Shown: positions 23,537 through 33,053 of the stretch, in pieces
How positions within the stretch are numbered: the first letter of the stretch is position 1
How the letters are laid out: each line of letters opens with the position of its first letter
DNA from: Thioalkalivibrio thiocyanodenitrificans ARhD 1
GTDB taxonomy: Bacteria; Pseudomonadota; Gammaproteobacteria; Ectothiorhodospirales; Ectothiorhodospiraceae
DNA length: 64,000 nt
NCBI RefSeq assembly: GCF_000378965.1
Contig: NZ_KB900536.1
Span: forward strand, 2,915,407 to 2,979,406
Direction: 5' to 3'
The notes under the pieces: model-generated
Databases searched by the model: none
Told to the model about the DNA's origin: nothing
What the model saw: only the letters and a program-made list of their open reading frames with translations
Made by a program: the position numbers and the translations under genes

Positions 23537-24064
23537 CTAGGCGAATTCCAGGTTGGACAGGAGCACATTGAGCAGCATGAGCACGTCGGTCTCCCGGCGT
23601 ATGTCCGCGGTGAGGACCGGGTAGACCAGCCCCCGTTGTTCCAGGTAGTCCTGGAAGTCCTCGATCGGCGGCCCATCCGGGTGATCGGCACGGGTCACTG
23701 CGATCACCACACCCGTGCGTTCGATGAAATCCGCGAAGTTGTCCAGGTAGATCTCGAGATCATCCAGCGGGGCGGGCCGACTGTTGTCCAGAAGGATGAT
23801 CAGGCCCAGCCCGCCCTGCACCAGGATCTGCCACATGTGGGCGAAGCGGCGCTGGCCCGGCGTGCCGTAGAGGCGCAGTTTGGTGCCGTCGTCCAGGGTG
23901 ACCTCGCCGAAATCCATGGCAGCCGTGGTGTGGTCCTTGCTGGACAGGAGTTCATCGGTGGCATCCACGTCCGTGGACACGGGGGGGATCTCGCTGATGG
24001 CCCCGATGGCGGTGGTCTTGCCCGCGCCCGGGGGGCCGGTGAATATGAGCTTGATCTCGGACAA
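23537..24064 (-). CDS. Small Ras-like GTPase of the MglA/bacterial conservon type
   Basis: 175 residues from TTG at 24064 (preceded by GGCGGAG at suitable distance; the longer frame to 24199 has an arginine-rich non-native start). G1 is FTGPPGAGKTTAIG, G3 is GTPGQRRF where a Thr-Pro replaces the usual Asp-x-x start, and G4 is TRADHPDG in place of NKxD. A Pro-rich switch I (PPVSTDVDATDEL) fits MglA-like GTPases rather than translation factors. It is flanked by two Roadblock genes downstream and an unknown partner gene upstream (19-bp gap). Confidence 0.88.
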   Translation of the reverse strand: MSEIKLIFTGPPGAGKTTAIGAISEIPPVSTDVDATDELLSSKDHTTAAMDFGEVTLDDGTKLRLYGTPGQRRFAHMWQILVQGGLGLIILLDNSRPAPLDDLEIYLDNFADFIERTGVVIAVTRADHPDGPPIEDFQDYLEQRGLVYPVLTADIRRETDVLMLLNVLLSNLEFA

Positions 24065-24083
24065 CGGTTTCTGCTCCGCCTGG

Positions 24084-25055
24084 TCAGTTTGCGGCCGTGG
24101 ATCCGAGCCCGAGGCGTCTCCTGATCCTCGAGAACAGGCCCTTGTCCGCCGGTTTGCGCCCCGCGCCGTCACGGGCATGCGCCGCCCGCTCCTCCTCAAT
24201 ATTCAGGTAACCGCAGAACATGCAGGCGCTCAGGAACGCGGCCACGTCGCTGATGGCCACGTTGGTGCGTTGAGAGATGGCTGCGGGAGACACCGGGCGT
24301 CGCGCGATCTGGGCACAGAGCAGGGGATAGTGGTCGCGGAAATGCAGGACGCCCAGATCGGGCCACCGCCGGAGGGAAACCGGGGTCTCAATGGTCATGG
24401 GTGCCGGCAGCTTTCCCTGGCTGCCCGAGATGGCCGCCTCCCACCAGAGCCGCACCAGCGGTCCCGATTGCAGCGTCCGGGCCGCGTTGCCGAGCCCCGC
24501 GGCGGTGGCGGGCCGGATCTGAAGCTCGCTTGCCGGCGCCCTGCAGATCGGCTCCAGATCGACCAGCCGTGCCGGAAAGTAGTAGCGGTTGCGGCCCGGG
24601 TCGGTCATCAGCGTGAATTCCCGGAAGTCGATCGTCAGGGCCGCGGACCGGTCGCAGTCCGACAGCAGGTCATACAGCCTGCCGGGGCGCGTATCCGGCT
24701 TCGCCACGGGTTTGCTGCCCTGCTCCTGCGTGCCGCTCAGGGACGCAAGCAGGGTTTGCAGGTCCCAGAACCGGACCGGCCGGGCCAGTGTGACGCAGTC
24801 GATATCGCCCGGGGACGGGCCGTCCCCGTAGCACACCAGAGTCCGGGCGGGCGGTAGCCGTTGGGGCGTCCCCGTGGCCAGCACGTCGGCGTCGACCACC
24901 AGCACATCCACGGGCTCCCCGGGTTTGCAGATTCGCGGATGCAGGTTGACGCGTCCCTCCAGGATGCCCAGGAAGGACTCGAACAACTGCCGGTCCCGCG
25001 CAGGGAGGCCCAGGAACGCGATGGTCAGCGTGGTATCCGGTGCGTCGGTGATCAT
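24084..25055 (-). CDS. Unknown protein, first gene of the GTPase-Roadblock unit
   Basis: 323 residues, no signal peptide. It opens with an alpha/beta segment (TLTIAFLGLPARDRQLFESFLG) that has no P-loop lysine, then VDVLVVDADVLATG and LVCYGDGPS, which looks like a receiver- or Rossmann-like fold. The C-terminal third has a winged-helix-like stretch (PVSPAAISQRTNVAISDVAAFLSACMFCGYLNIEE) and a basic tail. It heads the operon with a GTPase and two Roadblock proteins, so it may be the effector or scaffold of that switch. Not assigned to a family. Confidence 0.65.
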   Translation of the reverse strand: MITDAPDTTLTIAFLGLPARDRQLFESFLGILEGRVNLHPRICKPGEPVDVLVVDADVLATGTPQRLPPARTLVCYGDGPSPGDIDCVTLARPVRFWDLQTLLASLSGTQEQGSKPVAKPDTRPGRLYDLLSDCDRSAALTIDFREFTLMTDPGRNRYYFPARLVDLEPICRAPASELQIRPATAAGLGNAARTLQSGPLVRLWWEAAISGSQGKLPAPMTIETPVSLRRWPDLGVLHFRDHYPLLCAQIARRPVSPAAISQRTNVAISDVAAFLSACMFCGYLNIEEERAAHARDGAGRKPADKGLFSRIRRRLGLGSTAAN

Positions 25056-25541
25056 GCGCGTCTGCCGGCCGGGGCGCAGATGCGCGGTTGGCGGCGACTC
25101 AGAGACCCGGGCCGATCCCCGTGGGGTCCGGCGGGCAAGGCGTTGGCTTTTATCATCGTTATAGGTTCAGCCTGGCTATCGACAGGTCGTGCGGTCAAAA
25201 GATTTCGGGTACCCCCCGGAACCCGAATACCTCGCGGATACTAAGGTATATTGTGCGGGGTATCACAATCGATCCCGATGGTCGGCGGGATATCGCGGAT
25301 GACCGGCCCGGGACGCATTTCTCGTTTTTCCCGCGCTGGAGGTTGGTCGGTGTATCCGGGATGTTACCCGGGGTCCGAACGGAACTTTCCGCAGGCGGTT
25401 TGGCGCGTGAGTGCGTATCAACGGTTAAGGCCGGGACGAGCTTGATCCGGGCATCCGAGGCTGCCTCGCCGCCGAGATTCGCCACGATCGGCGCGTGCCC
25501 GTACCTCATTCCGGGCTGATTCGTGCAGTTTCCCCGGTGCG
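25056..25541. other. Divergent intergenic region, no gene seen
   Basis: 486 bp between the divergent GTPase operon and the autotransporter gene. AT content rises around 25215-25270 (ACTAAGGTATATTGTGCGGGG), where promoters for both directions are plausible, but I cannot fix -35/-10 pairs. Short frames here lack ribosome binding sites. Confidence 0.45.
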
Positions 25542-28500
25542 ATGGAATGCGATATGGTCCCGGGGGCGGGTTCGCAGGCACGCGCGGAATCAGCGGGGGA
25601 GGCATTGTTGTTTTTCACGGCTCAGGCACCCGATGCTCAGTCAGGCCGCCCGGTGATCCCGGATCGCATCGCCGCGGTGCGGATATCACGTCCGGCGGGT
25701 TCGAGCGGAACCATTAGCAGGCGGGTCAGCGCGCGAGGTCTGGTGGGCGTCGCAATCATGGTGCTTGCGGGCACCGGATCGGCGCGGGAGGCGGGTGCGG
25801 GATCCGATGGTTTTCTGGACACACCGGTCCACATGTCGGGGGCGGTGATGGAGCGCGCATCCCGGTGGGCCGCCGGTTCACCGGGGTTGGTCGACGAAAC
25901 GGCGGACGCCGAGCGGCCGGATACTTCCGGCGAAGCGTCCGCCGATACAGGCTCCGGGTCGCCGGCGCGGACCATCGGTCTGATGGGGGCGGGCGCTGCT
26001 CTGACGGCTGTGCTTGTCCATCGTGGCGGCCGGGGAGGGCGCGGCGAGCCGGTGGCCCCCTGGTTTGATGACGGAGCACTCCGGGAGCCGGACGAGACGC
26101 TGGCCGCCGGGATCCGCCAGAGCCCGGCGTACCGGTTCATCAATCAATGGTGGCTGGAACATGCGGGCGAGCGCCCGAACCCGTACGACCTGATGGGGCT
26201 GTCCTACGCCCATTCCGCCGGATACCTGGGCGATGGGGTGGTCATTGCGGTGCTCGACGAAACCTTCCAGGCGGCGCCGATCAACCCCGGCACCCATCCG
26301 ATGTTTGCCGAGCCCGGCAAGGTGGTCGGCATGTTCAACGACATGCCGGAAGCGGTCGTCGATCCGGAACGCTCCATTGATGGGAGCCACGGTACGCATG
26401 TGGCCGGCCTCGCGGCGGGTAACAGCGCGACGATGACCGGCGTTGCGCCGGCGGCACAGCTCTACCTGGCTTCGTACGTGGGGATCGGCGACGTGGATTA
26501 TCGACCGCGTCGCTGGGGTGAGAGCTTTCAGGCGAGCGGGTCGGTGGGTGCGCGGGTTCACACCAACAGTTGGGGCTGGGACGAATTCGATACCGACACC
26601 TGGGGCCGCCAGGGCCTGGATACAAGGCGGGTGCAGGAACTGGTACGCGACCCGCGGACAGCGCTGAACAACTGGCTCGGGACTCCGCTGGAGCCGTGGC
26701 ATGGCGTGTTTGCGGACTACGCGGATGCCAATGGCTTTTCGGTGGCGGCCTATGCCGACAACCCGGGCCTCGCCATCGAGGCCTTCTACAGCAGGGTCCA
26801 GGCGGGGAGCTCCGGCCCGACCCCCGGCTTCGAGGGGGCGGATTGGGACCGGTTGGCCGGCGACATGCGCAGTTTCCAGACCGACAGTGACGGGGTGATC
26901 GTGTGGGCCCTGTCCAACTTCCGGCTGGAGGGCCCCGATGGGCAACCCTATGCGGACGGCAGCGCGGCGATCGCCGAACTGTATCCGGCCTTGCAGGACG
27001 CCTGGCTCACGGTGGCCAACGTCAATGTGGCGCGCACGCCGGCAGGCGAGATGCGTGCGGTCCTGATGTCGTCCGGCTGTCAGCAGACAGCGCCATATTG
27101 TCTGTCACACAATGGCACCGCCGTGAACTCCGCCGTGCCCGTCGACGGCTTTGGCCAGAAGACGGGGACCTCCATGGCGACCCCGCAGGTGGCCGGTGCC
27201 ATGGCCGTGCTCGCCGAAGCCTTTCCCGGGCACAGCGGTTCGCAGCTGGTCAACCGGGTGTTGGCCACGGCCAGCAACTTCAACGACTGGCAGGATCTGG
27301 AGCAGTGGGGCGTGCGCTGGTATGGCACCCTTACGCTACCCGACGGCAGCGAAGAGCGTGTGGAGCTGATCGATAATTCCGGGTCCGACGGCCCCGGGCC
27401 CCTTGCCCGGGGGCCCGGGCAGATCGGCGAGGTGGATTTTGGCAACGGCATCACCCATGCCTATTCGGAGGTCTTCGGTCACGGGTTTGTGGACCTGGTG
27501 GCAGCGCTTCAGCCGGTGGGCGTCCTGCACGTGCCCATGGGCCGTTCCTTGAACAGCGCGCACCGCTCGGGGCTGCAATCCAGCCGGATGATCCCCGGCC
27601 CCGCTGTCGGCGACGGCCTGTCCCGGGATCTGGCCGGCCGGCGCGTGGCGGCGCTGGATGGCCTCGACGGCGCCTTCATGGTGCCCTTGGGGGATCTCGT
27701 GGGTGAGACGGGGCGTACGGCCGACCATCATGCCCTGCTGCAGCGTTTCGGCCGCTCGCCGGACCTGATGCGGGTGGAACTGGGGCCGGGCACGGTGCTG
27801 GAGACCGCGTTCAGCCCGGCCCGCAGCCATGCCATGCGCCTCGAGGAGCGGGAGACACCCCGCATGGACGTGGCGGAACTGGGTTTCCGTCATGATCCCG
27901 GTGGCCGGGCCCGGTTCCGGTTCGATCTCAATCGCGACCCCGCGACGAACTACGGCCTGCAGGCCACGGGCACGGTGGTGCCGGAGCATATGGCCAGTGA
28001 CGGGGTGTTTGCCAACCCTCTCCTGGCCTTCGCGCGTGAGGGCCGGAACGCAGGCATGGACCTCTCGCTGGGCAGCAGGACCACAATGCGCCTCGGTGCC
28101 TTTCAGGGCCGCGACAGGTTCAGATCTCATGACGGCAGCGGCGACGGTGCGCGGGTGCAGGGCACCGTGGGCGAGTTGGCGTTTGCCTTCGGAGGGGAGG
28201 CGGAACCGTTGGCCGGTCTCGCATTGCAACTGGCGATGCTGCAGGAGGATGACACGCTGCTCGGCGGCCGTGGCGGCGGGGCGTTTGATCTCGCCGATGA
28301 TACGCGACACACGTCCGTCGGCCTGTCCGGCGAGATCGCCCTGGGGGGCTGGTTCCGGGGTGCGGACGTGCGTCTGGCGGGCAGTGCGCACAGGGTGTTC
28401 ACGCGTCCCCGGGCCGGCGGGGTCTCACTGTTCGAGGACGTCTCGTCGATCGAGAGTCACGCCTTCAGCCTCGGCCTGATCGGCCGGGACCTGATCGTCG

Positions 28501-28787
28501 ACGAGGACCGCTGGGGGTTGGTGCTGAACCAGCCGCTGCGGGTGGCCAGTGGCCATGCGGACCTGCAACTACCGGTGGGTCATGACGGCACGGACCTGCG
28601 CCACGAGTCGGTACGTGCCCGTCTGACGCCCTCGGGGCGCGAGACCCGGTTCGAGGTCTTCTACGGTCGTACGGTATCCCCGACGTTCGATGTGCAGGGC
28701 AGTGTCATGCTGCGCAGGCAGCCGGGTCATGTCCGCACCGCCCCCGATGAAGGCCTGGCCCTGCTGAACGCCAACCTGCGATTCTGA
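25542..28787 (+). CDS. S8 serine protease autotransporter
   Basis: 1081 residues, type V secretion. Signal-like hydrophobic stretch RGLVGVAIMVLAGTGSA near 65-82, so the true start may be later than the ATG at 25542 (for example a GTG at 25652). The subtilase triad is visible: Asp in VVIAVLDETF near 237, His in GSHGTHVAGLAAG near 283, Ser in GTSMATPQVAGAM near 543. A linker leads to a C-terminal beta-barrel (about 790-1081) ending in aromatic NANLRF, as needed for Bam assembly. The passenger should be displayed on or released from the surface. It is a single gene; targets are unknown. Confidence 0.88.
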   Translation: MECDMVPGAGSQARAESAGEALLFFTAQAPDAQSGRPVIPDRIAAVRISRPAGSSGTISRRVSARGLVGVAIMVLAGTGSAREAGAGSDGFLDTPVHMSGAVMERASRWAAGSPGLVDETADAERPDTSGEASADTGSGSPARTIGLMGAGAALTAVLVHRGGRGGRGEPVAPWFDDGALREPDETLAAGIRQSPAYRFINQWWLEHAGERPNPYDLMGLSYAHSAGYLGDGVVIAVLDETFQAAPINPGTHPMFAEPGKVVGMFNDMPEAVVDPERSIDGSHGTHVAGLAAGNSATMTGVAPAAQLYLASYVGIGDVDYRPRRWGESFQASGSVGARVHTNSWGWDEFDTDTWGRQGLDTRRVQELVRDPRTALNNWLGTPLEPWHGVFADYADANGFSVAAYADNPGLAIEAFYSRVQAGSSGPTPGFEGADWDRLAGDMRSFQTDSDGVIVWALSNFRLEGPDGQPYADGSAAIAELYPALQDAWLTVANVNVARTPAGEMRAVLMSSGCQQTAPYCLSHNGTAVNSAVPVDGFGQKTGTSMATPQVAGAMAVLAEAFPGHSGSQLVNRVLATASNFNDWQDLEQWGVRWYGTLTLPDGSEERVELIDNSGSDGPGPLARGPGQIGEVDFGNGITHAYSEVFGHGFVDLVAALQPVGVLHVPMGRSLNSAHRSGLQSSRMIPGPAVGDGLSRDLAGRRVAALDGLDGAFMVPLGDLVGETGRTADHHALLQRFGRSPDLMRVELGPGTVLETAFSPARSHAMRLEERETPRMDVAELGFRHDPGGRARFRFDLNRDPATNYGLQATGTVVPEHMASDGVFANPLLAFAREGRNAGMDLSLGSRTTMRLGAFQGRDRFRSHDGSGDGARVQGTVGELAFAFGGEAEPLAGLALQLAMLQEDDTLLGGRGGGAFDLADDTRHTSVGLSGEIALGGWFRGADVRLAGSAHRVFTRPRAGGVSLFEDVSSIESHAFSLGLIGRDLIVDEDRWGLVLNQPLRVASGHADLQLPVGHDGTDLRHESVRARLTPSGRETRFEVFYGRTVSPTFDVQGSVMLRRQPGHVRTAPDEGLALLNANLRF

Positions 28788-29306
28788 ATACCGGTCCAGC
28801 CGCCCTCCGTGATGTTCCTTGCCGCTTGCCGCTTGCCGCTGACTACCCGCGGGTCCGCACCGGCATCCTTCTCTCCCCCGGTCTCCCGGCTCCGTCCAGG
28901 GCGCCGGCCCTCGTGGAGTTTGCGCCGGCGGGGGCAGACGTCACATGGGGGGCGGTTGTCGCCAGGGTGTGCCAGTGGCGGGTTGGCACCGGGAGCGCGG
29001 TATCGGAGATTGTCAAGGCGCGTGTGCCGGGCGGACCGGCCTGAAGATGTGTTATTGGGATACACGTCCCAGCCCCGGCAAGTTCAACCGGCGTTACCCG
29101 TCAGCGAACTATACTTTGGGATAACGCTTGGCAAGGGATTTCCACCGCGGGTTCGGCGGCGGCGGGGCGGTCACTCCGTCCCGGGCACGTGATGCCCCGG
29201 GCGTCTGCCGGGCTCCCAATGAATACTCTCAAGTATCTGATTCTGCGTGCCTTGTGCGCACATGATCAGCGCTGCTTCTTCGTCCTCAGGGCAGGAGGTG
29301 ATCATC
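28788..29306. other. Intergenic region with a short 7-bp repeat tract
   Basis: 519 bp between the autotransporter and the MEMO gene. At 28818-28840 there are three GCCGCTT units. I see no convincing gene; the frames present have no ribosome binding sites. ATACTTTGGGATAA near 29110 is AT-rich and could be part of a promoter for the MEMO gene. Confidence 0.5.
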
Positions 29307-30131
29307 ATGAGCATGGAAATGAGGCGGCTGGCAGAGCCGGTGCGTCCGGCTGCCGTGGCCGGGCACTTTTATCCGTCGGACCCGGGGCAGTTGCGCACCA
29401 CGGTGGGCAATCTGCTGAACGCGGCGCAAGGCGAGGATCGGCACAATGGTGCTCGTCCCAAGGCCCTCATCGTGCCCCATGCGGGGTACGTGTATTCGGG
29501 TCCGGTGGCTGCCCGGGCCTACGCGCGGCTGGGGGACGCGGCGCCCCGGATCCGGCGCGTGGTGTTGCTGGGGCCGGCCCACCGGGTGGGTTTCTATGGG
29601 ATCGCCGCGCCGGAGACCGCGTATTTCGAGACGCCCCTGGGTTGGGTCGAGGTGGATGAGACCTCGCTGAGACGTGTCTGCGCCCTGTCCACGGTATTCC
29701 GTTTCGAGGGGGCGCATGCGCCCGAGCACAGCCTTGAGGTGCAATTGCCGTTCCTGCAGCAGGTGCTGGGCGACGGATTCTCCCTGGTGCCGCTGGTGGT
29801 GGGCGGTGCCACGGCCGGCGATGTGGCGACGGTCCTGTCGCTGTTGTGGGGCGGGCCGGAGACCCTGGTGGTGGTCAGTTCCGATCTGAGCCATCACCTG
29901 GACTATCACAGTGCCCGGGAGGTGGATGAACGCACCAGCCGGGCCATCGAATCCCTGAACGACGAGGCGATCGCGCCCGGATTCGCCTGCGGCCGGTTGC
30001 CCGTCCAGGGTCTGTTGCAGGTGGCCCGGGCGCAGGGGCTGGGTGCCCGGCGCCTGGATCTGCGTTCCTCCGGAGACACGGCCGGCCCCCGGGAGCGCGT
30101 GGTGGGCTACGGGGCCTTCGAGTTTTCCTGA
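29307..30131 (+). CDS. MEMO family protein (AmmeMemoRadiSam system protein B)
   Basis: 274 residues from ATG 29307, with CAGGAGGTG eight bases before. RPAAVAGHFYPSDPGQL at the start, VPHAGYVYSGPVAARAY near 60, LLGPAHRVGFYG near 92, EHSLEVQLPFLQ near 145 and SSDLSHHLDY near 193 give the His/Cys pattern of MEMO1 relatives, which bind metal. In many bacteria this gene lies with AMMECR1 and a radical-SAM gene, the three forming a system of unknown chemistry; neither partner is adjacent here. Cytoplasmic. Confidence 0.88.
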   Translation: MSMEMRRLAEPVRPAAVAGHFYPSDPGQLRTTVGNLLNAAQGEDRHNGARPKALIVPHAGYVYSGPVAARAYARLGDAAPRIRRVVLLGPAHRVGFYGIAAPETAYFETPLGWVEVDETSLRRVCALSTVFRFEGAHAPEHSLEVQLPFLQQVLGDGFSLVPLVVGGATAGDVATVLSLLWGGPETLVVVSSDLSHHLDYHSAREVDERTSRAIESLNDEAIAPGFACGRLPVQGLLQVARAQGLGARRLDLRSSGDTAGPRERVVGYGAFEFS

Positions 30132-30221
30132 TCGGCCGGAGATGTCCGGTCCCGATACGCCGTTGACCCGTCGGGTGGGCCTACCTTGTGCGCGACGGGC
30201 GCCTCGTCTACCGTCCTTCGG

Positions 30222-32288
30222 GTGTATGCCAGGAACACCGCCGCCCTCGTGATCTGCCTGCTCTGCGGGCTGATGATTGTGCTTGCGCCGGCGCCGGTGC
30301 GGGGCGTGGACTCGGTGGAGCTGGCCATTGATGCCCTGGCGGGCGAGGGCTGGCAAGTGGACACCCTGCGCGTGGTGCTCCGCCCGGGGGAGGAACATCA
30401 CGGGCTGGAGTTGCAGGCGGACACACTTCGCCTTGGCGAGGAGTTCGAACTGCGGGCGGTGCATGCGGAGTGCGCCGCGATGCGCCTGCGGGGCCTGGGT
30501 GGCGATTGTCCCGACGGACGCATCCGCTTCGAGCATCCCTGGCTGGGTGCCCAGACCCTGCCTGCCCGCTTCAGTTATGCCCATCCGGGCCGTCTCGACC
30601 TGCAACTGGAAGGCCTGCTGCTGGCCGGCGGCCCGGTGGACGTGCATGTGAAAATGGATGACGGGCAATGGGAGCTCGATGCCCGAGGCGAAGGACTCGA
30701 CCTCCAGGCCCTGGCCGCCCTGTCCGCCGACGCCGGCTGGCCCTGGCCGGTGACGGCTTCCGGCGATGGCCGCCTGACGTTCGCGGCCCGGGGCCGTGGG
30801 GCACTGCCCGACACCCTGGATCTTGACCTCTCCGTGGGCGATACCGCGTTCTCCAGCGAGGACGGCCTGCGTGCCGGCGAGGCCGTGGATGCGGACCTGG
30901 CCGTTGCCGTGGCCCGCGAGGACGGCGGCTACCGGGTCGAACTGACCGGCCGATGGACGGGCGGCGGCGTGTACCTGCATCCGGTCTACGTGGAGGCGGA
31001 CGTCCCGGTGAGGCTGTCCATGCAGGGCAGCATGGATCTGGCGGCCAGGGTACTCACGGTCGATGGATTCGAACTGGATCATCCCGGTGTACTGGGCATT
31101 GCGGGCCGGGGCACCTGGGCCATCGATCGCGGATTGTCAGGCCTTGAGGCCACCGTGCAACTGGATCGGATGGATCTGCCGGCGGCCTACGAACTCTTCG
31201 GCCAACCGTTCCTGCCGGGCACTGCCCTGGGTGTGCTGGATACCGAGGGGCTTCTGGCCGGCGGGTTGCGCCTGCATGAAGGATCGCTTCAGGAGGTGGT
31301 GCTCAACGCCTCGCGGGTCACGGCGCATGACCGCATGGGGCGCTTCGCGGTGCAGGGTCTGGATGCCGCGCTGCACTGGCGGGCGGCCGGCGACGCGCCG
31401 CTTTCCCGGGTGTCCATGGACGGTGGCCATGTATACGGTATCGCCCTCGGCGCATCGCGTTTCCGGCCGGTCATCGGGCGGGACGGGTTTCACCTGCCGG
31501 AGCCCGTGCATCTGCCCGTGCTGGACGGCGCGCTGGAGATCCGCGACCTGCGGGTGGCTGGACTGGACGGGGGCGACGCGCGCTGGCAGTTCGACGGCGG
31601 GCTCACCCCCGTCAGCATGGAGCAGCTCACGGCCGCCCTGGGCTGGCCGGAACTCTCCGGCACGCTGGCCGGCATCATTCCCGAGGTGCGCTACGAACAG
31701 GGCCTGCTCACGGTGGGCGGCCGGCTGCTGGTGCGTGCCTTCGACGGCAGCGTGACCCTGGGGGAACTGCGCCTGCGTGACCCCCTGGGTGTCGCGCCGG
31801 AGTTCTCCGCCCAGATCCAGATACGCGATATCGATCTGGCACAGCTCACCCGCACCTTCGATTTCGGCCGCATCACCGGGCGCCTGGAGGGGGACGTGCG
31901 GGACCTGGTGCTGGTGCGCTGGGCGCCGGTGCAGTTCGACGCGGAGCTGCGCACGCCGCCTGGTGACACCTCCACCCGGCGCATCAGCCAGCGGGCCGTG
32001 GACAATCTCACCCAGGTGGGAGGCGGCGTGGGCGGTGTGCTGTCGGGTGGGTTCCTGCGTTTCTTCGAGGATTTCGGCTACCGGCGGCTGGGTCTGAGCT
32101 GCCGGCTGGTGGGCGAGGTCTGCCACATGGACGGCGTGGCCCCGGCCGCGCAGGGATATTACATTGTTCAGGGCGCCGGCCTCCCGCGCATCGACGTGAT
32201 CGGATTCACCCGGCAGGTGGCCTGGCGGGATCTGGTGGCGCGGCTCGCCGTGATCATCCAGGACAGCGGCGGACCGGAAGTCCGATAA
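30222..32288 (+). CDS. ydbH: YdbH/AsmA-like envelope protein
   Basis: About 688 residues from GTG 30222, which gives a clean signal anchor (MYARNTAALVICLLCGLMIV). A TTG at 30186 is the alternative start. The body is a long series of beta-strand repeats typical of AsmA-like bridge proteins, and the C-terminal domain (GRITGRLEGDVRDLVLV...RRISQRAVDNLTQVGGG) matches the YdbH/DUF-type end. In E. coli YdbH works with the lipoprotein YnbE and with YdbL, sharing with TamB and YhdP the transport of phospholipid to the outer membrane. A YdbL-like gene follows at 33054, which supports the call. Confidence 0.75.
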   Translation: MYARNTAALVICLLCGLMIVLAPAPVRGVDSVELAIDALAGEGWQVDTLRVVLRPGEEHHGLELQADTLRLGEEFELRAVHAECAAMRLRGLGGDCPDGRIRFEHPWLGAQTLPARFSYAHPGRLDLQLEGLLLAGGPVDVHVKMDDGQWELDARGEGLDLQALAALSADAGWPWPVTASGDGRLTFAARGRGALPDTLDLDLSVGDTAFSSEDGLRAGEAVDADLAVAVAREDGGYRVELTGRWTGGGVYLHPVYVEADVPVRLSMQGSMDLAARVLTVDGFELDHPGVLGIAGRGTWAIDRGLSGLEATVQLDRMDLPAAYELFGQPFLPGTALGVLDTEGLLAGGLRLHEGSLQEVVLNASRVTAHDRMGRFAVQGLDAALHWRAAGDAPLSRVSMDGGHVYGIALGASRFRPVIGRDGFHLPEPVHLPVLDGALEIRDLRVAGLDGGDARWQFDGGLTPVSMEQLTAALGWPELSGTLAGIIPEVRYEQGLLTVGGRLLVRAFDGSVTLGELRLRDPLGVAPEFSAQIQIRDIDLAQLTRTFDFGRITGRLEGDVRDLVLVRWAPVQFDAELRTPPGDTSTRRISQRAVDNLTQVGGGVGGVLSGGFLRFFEDFGYRRLGLSCRLVGEVCHMDGVAPAAQGYYIVQGAGLPRIDVIGFTRQVAWRDLVARLAVIIQDSGGPEVR

Positions 32289-32323
32289 GGGGCAGGGACG
32301 AACATCTCATGTTTGCCGTGGAC

Positions 32324-32354
32324 CTTGCCACTTGCCACTTGAGACTTGCCACTG
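32324..32354 (+). repeat. 7-bp tandem repeat tract (TGCCACT)
   Basis: CCTTGCCACTTGCCACTTGA continues into GACTTGCCACTG. It is nearly the same as the right tract at 19559-19598, including the GAGACT interruption. It lies 35 bp after the ydbH stop. Confidence 0.85.
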
Positions 32355-32511
32355 CCCTCAAGCCCGGCACCGGTCATCCCGCGCCGGCCGGTCCGGCCCG
32401 CGGGCCCGCCTTGACCGGCCGATCGCCGCGGACTACCGTGCCTGCAGGGATCACGAATCCTCCAGCGGCCCCCGGGGCCGCGCGGGCACACCTTCGCGAG
32501 GGACGCACACC

Positions 32512-32910
32512 ATGGATCGATCATTGACCGACGCCCGGATCAGGGAACTGGAGACGCGCCTGCGGGAGCGCCTGCGGGTGCTCGTGGAGGAGACCCGGCA
32601 GATCCTGCTCAGGTCCGACCAGGAGCCTTACATCGTGCTTGCCGGGGAGGTCCAGGATGTCGGCGAGCAGTCCGTGGCGGATCTGCTGGTGGATCTCGAT
32701 CTGGCGGACGTGGATCGCCACATCGAGGAGATCCGTGACGTGGAGGCCGCGCTGCTGCGCATTGCCGGCCGGACCTACGGCGTGTGTACCGACTGCGGCG
32801 GCGATATCGTCTACGAACGCCTGGATGCCTACCCGACGGCCAAGCGCTGCGCACGTTGCCAGAGCCATCACGAGAAGACCTACACCGCGCCGGGTGAGCC
32901 CACTCTTTAG
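32512..32910 (+). CDS. DksA/TraR family zinc-finger protein
   Basis: 132 residues. An N-terminal coiled coil (TDARIRELETRLRERLRVLVEETRQ and the following helix) precedes a C4 zinc finger with CTDC near 99 and CARC near 120. Proteins of this family insert the coiled coil into the RNA polymerase secondary channel. The tip normally has a DxxDxA motif; here the corresponding loop reads DLDLADVD, so at least one acidic residue is present. It sits between the ydbH- and ydbL-like genes, which is not the E. coli order. It could be a DksA paralogue rather than DksA itself. Confidence 0.85.
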   Translation: MDRSLTDARIRELETRLRERLRVLVEETRQILLRSDQEPYIVLAGEVQDVGEQSVADLLVDLDLADVDRHIEEIRDVEAALLRIAGRTYGVCTDCGGDIVYERLDAYPTAKRCARCQSHHEKTYTAPGEPTL

Positions 32911-33053
32911 GGGCTCCTGCATGAACCCCGAACACAGGGTCCAATACCGGGGTACATGCATGCCGGTTAAGCTGCCGTTCACCCACCTCCGCGCATGCTC
33001 GCGCTAGAATCGGTTCATGTGCTGAACCTGTACCCCCTTCCGAGGAGCCTCCG

